Origin: Fidelibacterota bacterium
GTDB taxonomy: Bacteria; Marinisomatota; Marinisomatia; Marinisomatales; UBA1611
Reading direction: 5' to 3'
Length of the DNA stretch: 7,125 bases
NCBI GenBank assembly: GCA_002722105.1
Contig: PBKF01000048.1
Coordinates: 12,755 to 19,879, forward strand
The position numbers and the translations under genes are program-made. The notes under the pieces are model-generated. The model had not been told where the DNA came from. It saw nothing but the letters and a program-made list of their open reading frames with translations, and searched no databases. Numbering within the stretch: position 1 is the stretch's first letter; every line of letters begins with the position of its first letter. Shown here piece by piece: positions 1-6,506 of this stretch.

Positions 1-539
1 GAAGTTTGAGGTTTTTCTTCAAACGATATAACTTTACCTTTATCTTCGACAAGCTCTCCAAATCTTGCCGGAGGATGAACTCCGGTAATTGTTATTGTTT
101 TATTATGAGATTTATGAAATTTTACTAAGTCTGATATATTTATATCAGAAACACCATCTCCATAGGTTATCATATTTATTTCATCAGTTAAATACCTCTC
201 AACCCTTTTTATCCTACCCCCCTTTAATGTATTTAGCCCAGTATCAACTAAAGTTACTCTCCAGCTAGATTGTTTATTATCATGGATTTCAATATCCCCT
301 GAAGACAAATCAATAGTAAAATCTTTATTTATCATCTCATAATTATAAAAATATTCCTTAATAATTTGCTGCTTAACACCTAATGCAATAATAAAATCAT
401 TAAAACCATAGTTAGAATAACTTTTCATAATATGCCATAAAACAGGTTTGTTACCAATAGTTACCATAGGTTTTGGAATAGAATGAGATAATTGCCCAAG
501 ACGCGTACCCCAACCTCCAGCTAAAATTATTATTTTCAT
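1..539 (-). CDS. rfbF: Glucose-1-phosphate cytidylyltransferase, N-terminal 179 codons (runs off the window)
   Basis: This enzyme transfers CMP from CTP to glucose-1-phosphate, giving CDP-glucose, the entry point to CDP-linked deoxysugars of O-antigens and capsules. I translated the frame by hand: the ATG is at 539-537 and the frame stays open to the window edge. The protein begins with a nucleotidyltransferase P-loop-like signature (LAGGWGTRL, residues 6-14), then the substrate lysine in IPKPM (K23), KPVLWHIMK (31-39), WRVTLVDTG (93-101), the metal-site YGDGVSD (126-132) and GVHPPARFGE (153-162), and ends in FEEKPQ (173-178). This pattern, in particular WRVTLVDTG and YGDGVSD, separates RfbF from glucose-1-phosphate thymidylyl- and uridylyltransferases. 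Full family members are about 257 residues, so roughly 80 are missing beyond the edge. It starts 31 nt after the GalE stop and is probably in the same operon. In family operons the next gene is usually CDP-glucose 4,6-dehydratase (rfbG). Confidence 0.93.
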   Translation of the reverse strand, partial: MKIIILAGGWGTRLGQLSHSIPKPMVTIGNKPVLWHIMKSYSNYGFNDFIIALGVKQQIIKEYFYNYEMINKDFTIDLSSGDIEIHDNKQSSWRVTLVDTGLNTLKGGRIKRVERYLTDEINMITYGDGVSDINISDLVKFHKSHNKTITITGVHPPARFGELVEDKGKVISFEEKPQT

Positions 540-570
540 ATTATCGTAATATTCTAATTATAAATAAATG

Positions 571-1572
571 CTAATTATTATTTATCCAATTAATTGAAGA
601 GTTTATTATGTCTTTAAGATTATAATACTGTGGGGTCCAATCTAATTTAGTAAGAGATTTTGTATTATCAGAAAATAAAACTGGAGGATCACCCTCTCTC
701 TTCGCTTTTATAACTTTATTAAATTTTAAATTCATTATGTTTTCTATGCACTCAATTACTTCTAAAATTGAATAACCATTTCCAATTCCAATATTAAAGC
801 TATCAGAGTCATTTTTATTCAAATAATCCATAGCGTTAACATGAGCCATTGCAAGATCTTCTACATGAATATAATCTCTGACGCATGTTCCATCTTTAGT
901 ATCATAATCATTTCCATAAATTTCAATTACTTTTTCTTTAGTTTGTGCAGATTTAATAATTCTAGGGATAAGGTGAGTTTCAGGATTATGATCCTCACCT
1001 ATTTCTCCATCTTTATCACAGCCAGCTACATTAAAATACCTCAAGTTAACATATTTTAAATTATAGACATTACTATAATCATTTATGATCTTTTCAACCA
1101 TAAGCTTACTTTTTCCATAAGGGTTTATAGGTTTTTTAGGTTCATTTTCAGTAATTGGCAAATTTTTTGGTATTCCAAAAATAGCGCAAGTAGATGAAAA
1201 AATAATTTTATTAACATTATTATTAATCATAGAGTCCAATAGATTAATTGTATTTGAAACATTATTATAATAATATAAATCAGGTCTTAAAACCGATTCT
1301 TCAACATAAGCAAAAGCAGCAAAATGCATAACTGTATCTATATCATATTCTTCAAATAATTCATTTAGAGATTCTTTATCAGATAGACAAATCTCCTTAA
1401 ACTTTCCCCATTTAATTGATTCTTTATTTCCCCTTATTAAACTATCTAAAACTATTGTTTTATATCCTAAGTTGTATAATAATTTATTTACATGCGAACC
1501 AATATATCCTGCGCCACCGGTTACAAGCACTGTGCTCCCTTTGCTGATATTTCTAGCTGATTTTATTATCAT
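571..1572 (-). CDS. galE: UDP-glucose 4-epimerase (GalE-type, extended SDR family)
   Basis: The protein interconverts UDP-glucose and UDP-galactose (possibly the N-acetyl forms) in the cytoplasm with bound NAD, supplying galactose-type sugars to the polysaccharide. Residues here are counted from the ATG at 1572. The Rossmann motif TGGAGYIGSH is at 18-27, MHFAAFAYVEES (82-93) follows, the Ser/Thr site is in FSSTCAIFG (125-133), and the catalytic pair is YGKSK (Tyr152, Lys156). Further family marks are LRYFNVAG and the DTKDGTCVRDYIHVEDLA block. The start is uncertain. An upstream in-frame ATG at 1617 would overlap the preceding gene by 41 nt and add 15 residues, so I prefer 1572, four bases after that gene's stop. 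A GTG at 1530, preceded by AGGGAG at about the right distance, would give the standard GalE N-terminus (MLVTGGAGYIG) and is a serious third option. Substrate specificity cannot be fixed from motifs alone. Confidence 0.88.
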   Translation of the reverse strand: MIIKSARNISKGSTVLVTGGAGYIGSHVNKLLYNLGYKTIVLDSLIRGNKESIKWGKFKEICLSDKESLNELFEEYDIDTVMHFAAFAYVEESVLRPDLYYYNNVSNTINLLDSMINNNVNKIIFSSTCAIFGIPKNLPITENEPKKPINPYGKSKLMVEKIINDYSNVYNLKYVNLRYFNVAGCDKDGEIGEDHNPETHLIPRIIKSAQTKEKVIEIYGNDYDTKDGTCVRDYIHVEDLAMAHVNAMDYLNKNDSDSFNIGIGNGYSILEVIECIENIMNLKFNKVIKAKREGDPPVLFSDNTKSLTKLDWTPQYYNLKDIINSSINWINNN

Positions 1573-1576
1573 TAAG

Positions 1577-2872
1577 TTATAATCGATCTTTTTTATAACT
1601 GAAAAAGAATAAATCATAAATATTATTTATCAATAAGTATTTTAATTGATTCATCTTTTCACTATCATCTTTTTGAGTATTAACAATATATTCTTTAAAC
1701 AAACTAATTACCGCTCCAACACATATCCCGAAAATAGCAGCAATAAATACCATATTTTTCCTCTTTGGCTCAGATCTTCCTAGTGGTATCTCAGGTGGAT
1801 CTAAAACTATTACATATTCTGATTCTTTTACTTCTTCAATTTTAGCAGTCTCTAATTGCTGCTTAAGTGTAGTAAAAACTCCTGTTAAAACTGATACTTC
1901 ACGAGCTAATCTTTGACGCTCCAATTGAAGCGCAGGAGAGTTTTCAATTCTTCTATTTCGGTTGTTAAAATTTTTTAATTCTTCTTCCGCATTTTCTAAT
2001 TCAAACTTTGTATCAATTATTCGATTTTCAATAAACTTACGGGTTTCACTTGTCCTTGCTTTATTATAATCTCGTTGATGCTTATCAAGCTCTTCGATAT
2101 GCGCTTCAATTAATTCTTTAACAAACTCTGGCTCAAAAGCTCCAATAGTAATAGTATAAATTCCAGACATCTGATCTTCTAATAATTCAATCTTATTAAT
2201 AAAACTGTTGATTGCAAGCACTTCAAGAGTATCTTGACCATAGGTCGGATCATTATTTCCATAAGTAAGTATTTGAAGAAGGGATTTTTGAGTGCCAAAT
2301 TTTTTAGTATCAAATTTTCTTTTGAGCATAGATCTAGCTAGTGTGCGACTTTTAATAATTTCAGAATAAACCCACTCTGGCTCAGCTTGATTAGTAGGTA
2401 GATTAATACCAAATTGAGCTGCAAAACCAGCAGCTTGAGAGACATTGTTTCCACCTGAAGAAGACATTATCTTTGCTGTCGATTTGTAAACTGGTTGAGC
2501 TACAAAAATAGAATAAAGAATTGTAATAAAAGAAAAGAATAAAGTAGTCAAAATTATGATTTTGATATTGCGAGCAATTACAAGTAACAAATCGATTATT
2601 GATACTGTATCTTCATCTAAATAATCAATTTTTCTTTTTTCTATCGAGACTATATTCTGTTTAGAATCTTCATTTATATTTTTATTATTATTTTGCACTG
2701 TATCATCATAAAATTTTTCACGTAGTTCTCGGACATATTTGTATGGAACTCTATTTCTAGATTTCCAATTACTTACAGCTTGAGGACTAACACCAATCTC
2801 ACGTGCTATATCTGCTAAACGCTCTATACCAAGCTCTTTTTTTAATAAATCTTTTAGCTCATTGAATTGCAT
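1577..2872 (-). CDS. Wzz-type polysaccharide co-polymerase with N-terminal helix-turn-helix domain
   Basis: This 431-residue protein probably sits in the inner membrane and controls chain length and export of the polysaccharide, together with the SLBB protein encoded upstream. Domains in order: a helix-turn-helix like that of phage CI repressors (about 10-50; LADIAREIGVSPQAVSNWKSR at 19-39, then RVPYKYV); a polar Asn-rich linker (57-88); transmembrane helix 1 (about 102-124); the Wzz start QPVYKSTAKIM (126-136); a periplasmic region with a long charged coiled coil (about 250-350); the Pro-rich motif LDPPEIPLGRSEPKRK (357-372) that precedes the second membrane helix in Wzz/Wzc proteins; transmembrane helix 2 (about 374-392); and a short cytoplasmic tail. 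No Walker A/B tyrosine-kinase domain follows, so it is not a full Wzc. The HTH fusion is continuous in one frame with no sign of a frameshift. The Wzz call is firm by motif and topology. DNA binding by the head is inferred. Confidence 0.87.
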   Translation of the reverse strand: MQFNELKDLLKKELGIERLADIAREIGVSPQAVSNWKSRNRVPYKYVRELREKFYDDTVQNNNKNINEDSKQNIVSIEKRKIDYLDEDTVSIIDLLLVIARNIKIIILTTLFFSFITILYSIFVAQPVYKSTAKIMSSSGGNNVSQAAGFAAQFGINLPTNQAEPEWVYSEIIKSRTLARSMLKRKFDTKKFGTQKSLLQILTYGNNDPTYGQDTLEVLAINSFINKIELLEDQMSGIYTITIGAFEPEFVKELIEAHIEELDKHQRDYNKARTSETRKFIENRIIDTKFELENAEEELKNFNNRNRRIENSPALQLERQRLAREVSVLTGVFTTLKQQLETAKIEEVKESEYVIVLDPPEIPLGRSEPKRKNMVFIAAIFGICVGAVISLFKEYIVNTQKDDSEKMNQLKYLLINNIYDLFFFSYKKDRL

Positions 2873-2874
2873 AA

Positions 2875-2895
2875 AATTTTATATTATATAAAATT
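2875..2895. repeat. Perfect AT-only palindrome beside the HTH-Wzz start codon
   Basis: Arms AATTTTATAT (2875-2884) and ATATAAAATT (2886-2895) are exact reverse complements around a single T. The element ends two bases before the ATG of the HTH-Wzz gene (2872). On the minus strand its centre contains TATAAT (2888-2883), which could be a -10 box giving an almost leaderless transcript; no good -35 box lies upstream. It could be an operator for the gene's own HTH domain, but AT-only palindromes arise readily in sequence of this composition. The rest of the 103-nt gap has no gene. It holds two direct copies of ATTGTTAT (2951-2958 and 2964-2971) and no convincing terminator, so read-through from the SLBB gene is likely. 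Confidence 0.45.
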
Positions 2896-2975
2896 AAAAA
2901 TTTAAAATAAGTTTAAAATATGATTCTAAATTGTAATTGTTTAAAAGCATATTGTTATAGATAATTGTTATCCTA

Positions 2976-5294
2976 TCAATTGCTAATAGCATTGAATAAA
3001 ACAAATACTTGTACAAGGTTAGCAAGAATTGAAGTGAGATTCTGAGAATATTCTGTAATATCAAAACCTTCTACGTTTTCTTTTGTACCCACATTAATTA
3101 TTGAACCATCTAATACTCTTGGAGATGGTAAAAAAAGTTTTCTTTGTCTGCTTTTACCATCAGGATAAGTCACCCATATTTCTTCTTTCTCAGCATTATT
3201 AGTTAAACCACCAGCAATTCTTAAATAGCTATTTAATGAAAAACCACTATAATGTTTATAAACTCCGGGCTGATTTACCTCACCTCTAACCTCAACAATA
3301 TTTGTTTTTGTTAATATATTAATTTGATCTCCAGGCATTACAGTAAAATTTTCATCTGAATTAGGATTTTTCAATATATTTTGAAAAGATAATTGAATAA
3401 TCAAACTATCTCTTATAAAAGATGAAGCCAAAGGATAAGCTTCAGGTAAAAGACCTCCCGCGCGTCTGATTATATCACTAACTTTTTCTTCAGATGATAA
3501 AATAGGATATGTACCAGGATGAAATACTGCTCCTTCAATATTTACAGATCTAGAAATCTGATCTCGTGGGTCTGAATAAACATTTATCATATCATAAGGT
3601 TTAAGTATAAAATTATTAATATAAAAAGCGGGGTCTGATAGATTATTAATATTTATATACGCAAAATCTTCATTTGGAAATTTATAAATTTCCGGGTTAA
3701 ATGTTTGTTCATTTGACCGTGCAAGAGTTATTTTTACATTATTTACTCCTATATTTAAACCTCCAGCTAAAATCAATAGATCAGAAATGGTTTTCCCACT
3801 TTCTAGATCATATGTTCCAGGATTCTTTATCGGCCCATTAATTGTAACTGTGCTAAAATTATTTTTTAATTCATTCGAATCATAAATAATTAACTCATCC
3901 ATAAATTTTAATTCTATATTCTCTTTTGTATCCCCATTTAAAATTTTATTTAAATCAAGAGATATAAGTTCTACGGTTAAATCATTTTTTAGTCTTTTAA
4001 TATGACATAAATCCGTATATACATTATTTAGTAAACCATCTGCAGAATTAATGAGATCTAAAACTGTCATGCTATCATCTAATTGATATCGACCAGGCCT
4101 CATAATAGATGCACCTATAATATCAACATAATTATTGAATGAGTCTTGAATAGGAAAAATTTCAATTTCATCTCCATCAGATAATTTTATATCTTTTTTG
4201 TTAATTATAATTTCATGAAGATCAATGTCTAAAACCATTCGATCCATATTAAGAATATTTCTTTGATTAATAGGAACAATTCTACTTATTTGCGCTCTGT
4301 TAGTATATGCAGTAGCAGATAAATCTCCAGCAATTTGAATGAGTTCTATCAATCCTTCATCATCTTTTAACTCATAATAACCTTCACGATTAATTTGACC
4401 TCTTATAGTAACAGTTTTACCACGACCTGGTATGAAAACAATATCATCTAATTGTAATCTATAATCATTTGGAATATTTCCAGAAAGCAAATAATCATAA
4501 AAGTCAATATTGCCTACTTGTTTACCATTACGAATAAGACGAATTTCTCTTAGAGAACCAGAATTAGTTGGACCATTGAAATAATACAATGAAGAAGATA
4601 ACGATGCAGATGGGCTAATTGAATAAGCTCCTGGCTGAGGAACCTCTCCAAGAACAATTATCCGTAATGGACGCAGATTAGCAAGACTAACATCTAAAAA
4701 GGTTGTTGGTATTCCAGTCTGAGGTTTTAAAGTAGAATACACTTTAGAAAGAATTTGAAAGAATTTTTTTTCTAAAGCCTCAAGGTTTAATCCATTAACA
4801 AACACTTGACCAACTTCAGGTAGAAACACATAACCTTCCCTGTCAACAGTAAATTCTTGCCTAAATTGTGACTCTCCCCATAACATCAAAATAATTTCAT
4901 CATTTGGGCCAATATTGTAATCTGGATCAACTGCACCAAAAGAGGAAGACTGAAATGCATCAGGGTTAGACTGAAAAATACTATAGCCATAATATTCTAA
5001 ATCATTTGTTTGAATAATTTGAATAGGCTGAGTTGTTGATTCTATGAAACTGCCATCATCAATATTATCATTTATTAAATCAATATCATCTAATTGATTC
5101 GGACCTGGTATATTTATATCTCTCATTCGCGCTTCAGTCCTAATCTGATCCTCCGTATATCCTTGATCAATCAAAATTTGTCTAGCTTGATCAGGGCTAA
5201 TTCCAGAATCACGCAATTGTCTTTTAATTTGATCAATATTTTGAGAGTACAAGAAAAAAATATTAATACATATTAGAATAGAAAAATTTTTCAT
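2976..5294 (-). CDS. SLBB-domain polysaccharide export protein (Wza-like outer-membrane component)
   Basis: This 772-residue protein is probably the periplasmic / outer-membrane channel part of the export machine and partner of the Wzz-type protein encoded next. It begins with a signal peptide (about 1-18, ending FFLYSQ) and has no lipobox cysteine, unlike classical Wza. A helical, UBA-like stretch follows (about 20-60; GISPDQARQILIDQGYTEDQI), then an acidic linker. The polysaccharide-export (Poly_export) domain starts at YNIGPNDEIILMLWGE (126-141) and runs to about 205. About six SLBB-type repeats follow, each recognisable by a G-x(5-6)-PG-x-Y-like turn: VLGEVPQPGAY (214-224), IRGQINREGYY (297-307), IIGASIMRPGRY (392-403), INGPIKNPGTY (485-495), IEGAVFHPGTY (586-596) and VRGEVNQPGVY (669-679). 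The end (about 750-772) is a hydrophobic helix. Length and repeat number resemble the long FCB-group exporters rather than the roughly 380-residue E. coli Wza. The stop is TGA. No Shine-Dalgarno site precedes the ATG; GGGG lies about 11 bases upstream. Confidence 0.92.
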   Translation of the reverse strand: MKNFSILICINIFFLYSQNIDQIKRQLRDSGISPDQARQILIDQGYTEDQIRTEARMRDINIPGPNQLDDIDLINDNIDDGSFIESTTQPIQIIQTNDLEYYGYSIFQSNPDAFQSSSFGAVDPDYNIGPNDEIILMLWGESQFRQEFTVDREGYVFLPEVGQVFVNGLNLEALEKKFFQILSKVYSTLKPQTGIPTTFLDVSLANLRPLRIIVLGEVPQPGAYSISPSASLSSSLYYFNGPTNSGSLREIRLIRNGKQVGNIDFYDYLLSGNIPNDYRLQLDDIVFIPGRGKTVTIRGQINREGYYELKDDEGLIELIQIAGDLSATAYTNRAQISRIVPINQRNILNMDRMVLDIDLHEIIINKKDIKLSDGDEIEIFPIQDSFNNYVDIIGASIMRPGRYQLDDSMTVLDLINSADGLLNNVYTDLCHIKRLKNDLTVELISLDLNKILNGDTKENIELKFMDELIIYDSNELKNNFSTVTINGPIKNPGTYDLESGKTISDLLILAGGLNIGVNNVKITLARSNEQTFNPEIYKFPNEDFAYININNLSDPAFYINNFILKPYDMINVYSDPRDQISRSVNIEGAVFHPGTYPILSSEEKVSDIIRRAGGLLPEAYPLASSFIRDSLIIQLSFQNILKNPNSDENFTVMPGDQINILTKTNIVEVRGEVNQPGVYKHYSGFSLNSYLRIAGGLTNNAEKEEIWVTYPDGKSRQRKLFLPSPRVLDGSIINVGTKENVEGFDITEYSQNLTSILANLVQVFVLFNAISN

Positions 5295-5332
5295 AAATAA
5301 TTAAACCCCATTTAGTAATAAAGACATTCTAA

Positions 5333-5370
5333 ATTATATAATTAAAATTATTACAATTTTAATTTGACAA
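5333..5370 (-). promoter_or_regulatory. Possible promoter of the SLBB export gene (weak)
   Basis: In the 148-nt gap before the SLBB gene the minus strand carries TATAAT (5338-5333), about 39 bases upstream of the ATG, and TTGTCA (5370-5365). The two are 26 bases apart, too far for one sigma-70 promoter, so at most the -10 box is used. Bacteroidota-type promoter signatures (TAnnTTTG) were not seen. The gap suggests that transcription could restart here, but in such AT-rich sequence the box alone is weak evidence. Confidence 0.2.
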
Positions 5371-5387
5371 CATACACATAATATACA

Positions 5388-5429
5388 TATGATAAATATT
5401 TTAAAATCATATTATAAATATTTATCATA
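5388..5429. repeat. 14-bp perfect inverted repeat between the epimerase and the SLBB gene
   Basis: Arms TATGATAAATATTT (5388-5401) and AAATATTTATCATA (5416-5429) are exact reverse complements separated by a 14-nt spacer. The element begins 14 bases after the stop of the sugar epimerase gene, where a transcription terminator could sit. However, the stem has one G-C pair and no T-tract follows on the minus strand, so it is a poor intrinsic terminator. A protein-binding dyad controlling the SLBB gene is an alternative. Its outer bases (TATGA) match those of the dyad before the winged-helix gene. Confidence 0.55.
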
Positions 5430-5442
5430 AATAAGCTATTTA

Positions 5443-6405
5443 TTATAAATAGAATTTTTTATACCAATCAATAAACAATGGTATTCCTTCTTCAATAGAT
5501 ATAGAAGGATTATAATCTAATTCAACATTTGATTTACTTATATCAGCACACGTATCTAAAACATCTCCAAGTTGAAGTGTTTTGTATTTTATTTTTGCTT
5601 TAATATTTAGAGTTTGTTCAATTAGAGAAATGAAATACAATAATTTTTCAGGCTTACTGTTTCCTAAGTTATAAATCTGATATAATTTATTAGTATCATT
5701 AAAAATTGAAGATTTTATGCCCATAATTATATCATCTATATAAGTAAAATCACGTTTCATATTACCATTATTGTATACATTAATTGGATTGCCCCTGATA
5801 ATATTTTTTGTGAAAATAAAATAAGACATATCAGGTCTTCCCCAAGGACCATAAACTGTGAAGAAGCGTAAACCCGTAGTTTTTAGATTATATAAATGAG
5901 AGTAAGAATATGATATTAACTCATTTGACTTCTTAGTTGCTCCGTACAAAGATATTGGTTCATCTACTTTATTGCTTTCTGAAAATGGAATTTTTTTATT
6001 ATTTCCATAAACCGATGAACTTGAAGCATAAATAAAATGATCTATATTATTATTACGAGATAACTCAATTAAATTCTGAAATCCAATAATATTTGAATCA
6101 ATATAACTATAGGGATTTTCAATGCTATATCTAACGCCTGCTTGTGCAGCTAAATTAATAACTATTTTAGGCTTAAAAGACTTAAATAAGACTTTTAAAG
6201 TATTATTGTCGCATAAATCAGCTCTTTTAAAAGTAAAATTATTGTAACCTTCTAACCCTTTAATCCTCGAGTTCTTTAATTTTACATCATAATAATCATT
6301 CAAATTATCAACACCGAGAATTTCATAATTATCTTTAGCTAAAGAACTGCATAGATGATAACCTATAAAACCAGCAGCACCTGTAACTAATATTTTATTT
6401 TGCAT
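5443..6405 (-). CDS. UDP-glucuronate 4-epimerase-type sugar epimerase (CapI/LpsL-like)
   Basis: The protein most likely converts UDP-glucuronate to UDP-galacturonate with bound NAD, supplying an acidic sugar to the polysaccharide. It is a 320-residue extended SDR protein. The Rossmann motif TGAAGFIG is at 8-15, followed by the subfamily mark VDNLNDYYDVKLKNSR (32-47), NLAAQAGVRYSIENPYSYIDSN (84-105), the Ser site ASSSSVYG (127-134), the catalytic pair YGATK (Tyr154, Lys158), and LRFFTVYGPWGRPDMSYFIF (179-198), which is strongly conserved in CapI/LpsL epimerases. GNMKRDFTYIDDI and LGDVLDTCADISKS (279-292) complete the family pattern; in the latter, Leu283 stands where Pro is usual. Family members are typically about 335 residues, so this one is slightly short but complete. 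It follows the winged-helix gene by 101 nt. A UDP-glucose or UDP-GlcNAc 4-epimerase or dehydratase of the same fold is the less likely alternative. Confidence 0.88.
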   Translation of the reverse strand: MQNKILVTGAAGFIGYHLCSSLAKDNYEILGVDNLNDYYDVKLKNSRIKGLEGYNNFTFKRADLCDNNTLKVLFKSFKPKIVINLAAQAGVRYSIENPYSYIDSNIIGFQNLIELSRNNNIDHFIYASSSSVYGNNKKIPFSESNKVDEPISLYGATKKSNELISYSYSHLYNLKTTGLRFFTVYGPWGRPDMSYFIFTKNIIRGNPINVYNNGNMKRDFTYIDDIIMGIKSSIFNDTNKLYQIYNLGNSKPEKLLYFISLIEQTLNIKAKIKYKTLQLGDVLDTCADISKSNVELDYNPSISIEEGIPLFIDWYKKFYL

Positions 6406-6433
6406 ATAATATATTTATAATAAAAACAGCTCC

Positions 6434-6462
6434 GCCTACTCAGTCACAACTACTAAGTAGGC
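6434..6462 (-). promoter_or_regulatory. Leader hairpin before the sugar epimerase gene
   Basis: Read on the minus strand, GCCTACT (6462-6456) pairs exactly with AGTAGGC (6440-6434) across a 15-nt loop. The 5' arm can instead pair with CTACT/AGTAG inside the loop (a near-palindrome at 6450-6460), so two exclusive folds are possible. Seven bases after the stem comes a T5 run (6426-6422), then the epimerase ATG at 6405. The patch is much richer in G+C than its surroundings. It could be a terminator or attenuator in the leader of the polysaccharide genes. Structure is seen; function is inferred. Confidence 0.4.
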
Positions 6463-6471
6463 ATAAATAAC

Positions 6472-6492
6472 AAAAAGGCAATAAAAACCGCC
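6472..6492 (-). terminator. Weak terminator-like hairpin after the winged-helix gene
   Basis: On the minus strand GGCGG (6492-6488), loop TTTTTA, then TTGCC (6481-6477) can form a five-pair stem including two G-U pairs, followed immediately by T5 (6476-6472). It begins 15 bases after the stop of the winged-helix gene. The layout is that of an intrinsic terminator but the stem is short, so it would be leaky, allowing partial read-through into the epimerase gene. Confidence 0.35.
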
Positions 6493-6506
6493 AAAGTTTC
6501 AAAAAA

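Noticed and set aside
841..1059. Open frame of 72 codons on the plus strand
   Set aside because: It lies wholly inside galE on the other strand, has no recognisable motif and is explained as a shadow of that gene.
1570..1620. Possible frameshift joining the HTH-Wzz tail to GalE
   Set aside because: Both proteins are complete in their own frames, and the overlap disappears with the ATG at 1572. The unusual Wzz tail is short and cytoplasmic and needs no frameshift.
2951..2971. Two direct copies of ATTGTTAT with 13-base periodicity
   Set aside because: They are short, AT-rich and immediately after a stop codon. There is too little information to call an operator, so they are noted only within the gap description.
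4071..5099. Repeated ATCATCTAATTG words in the SLBB gene (near 4076, 4444 and 5086)
   Set aside because: Each encodes Gln-Leu-Asp-Asp in the same frame. Recurrence of a common peptide with favoured AT-rich codons explains them, with no array-like spacing.
5094..5276. Open frame of 60 codons on the plus strand
   Set aside because: It is antisense to the signal peptide and N-terminal helices of the SLBB gene, with no motif or start signal of its own.
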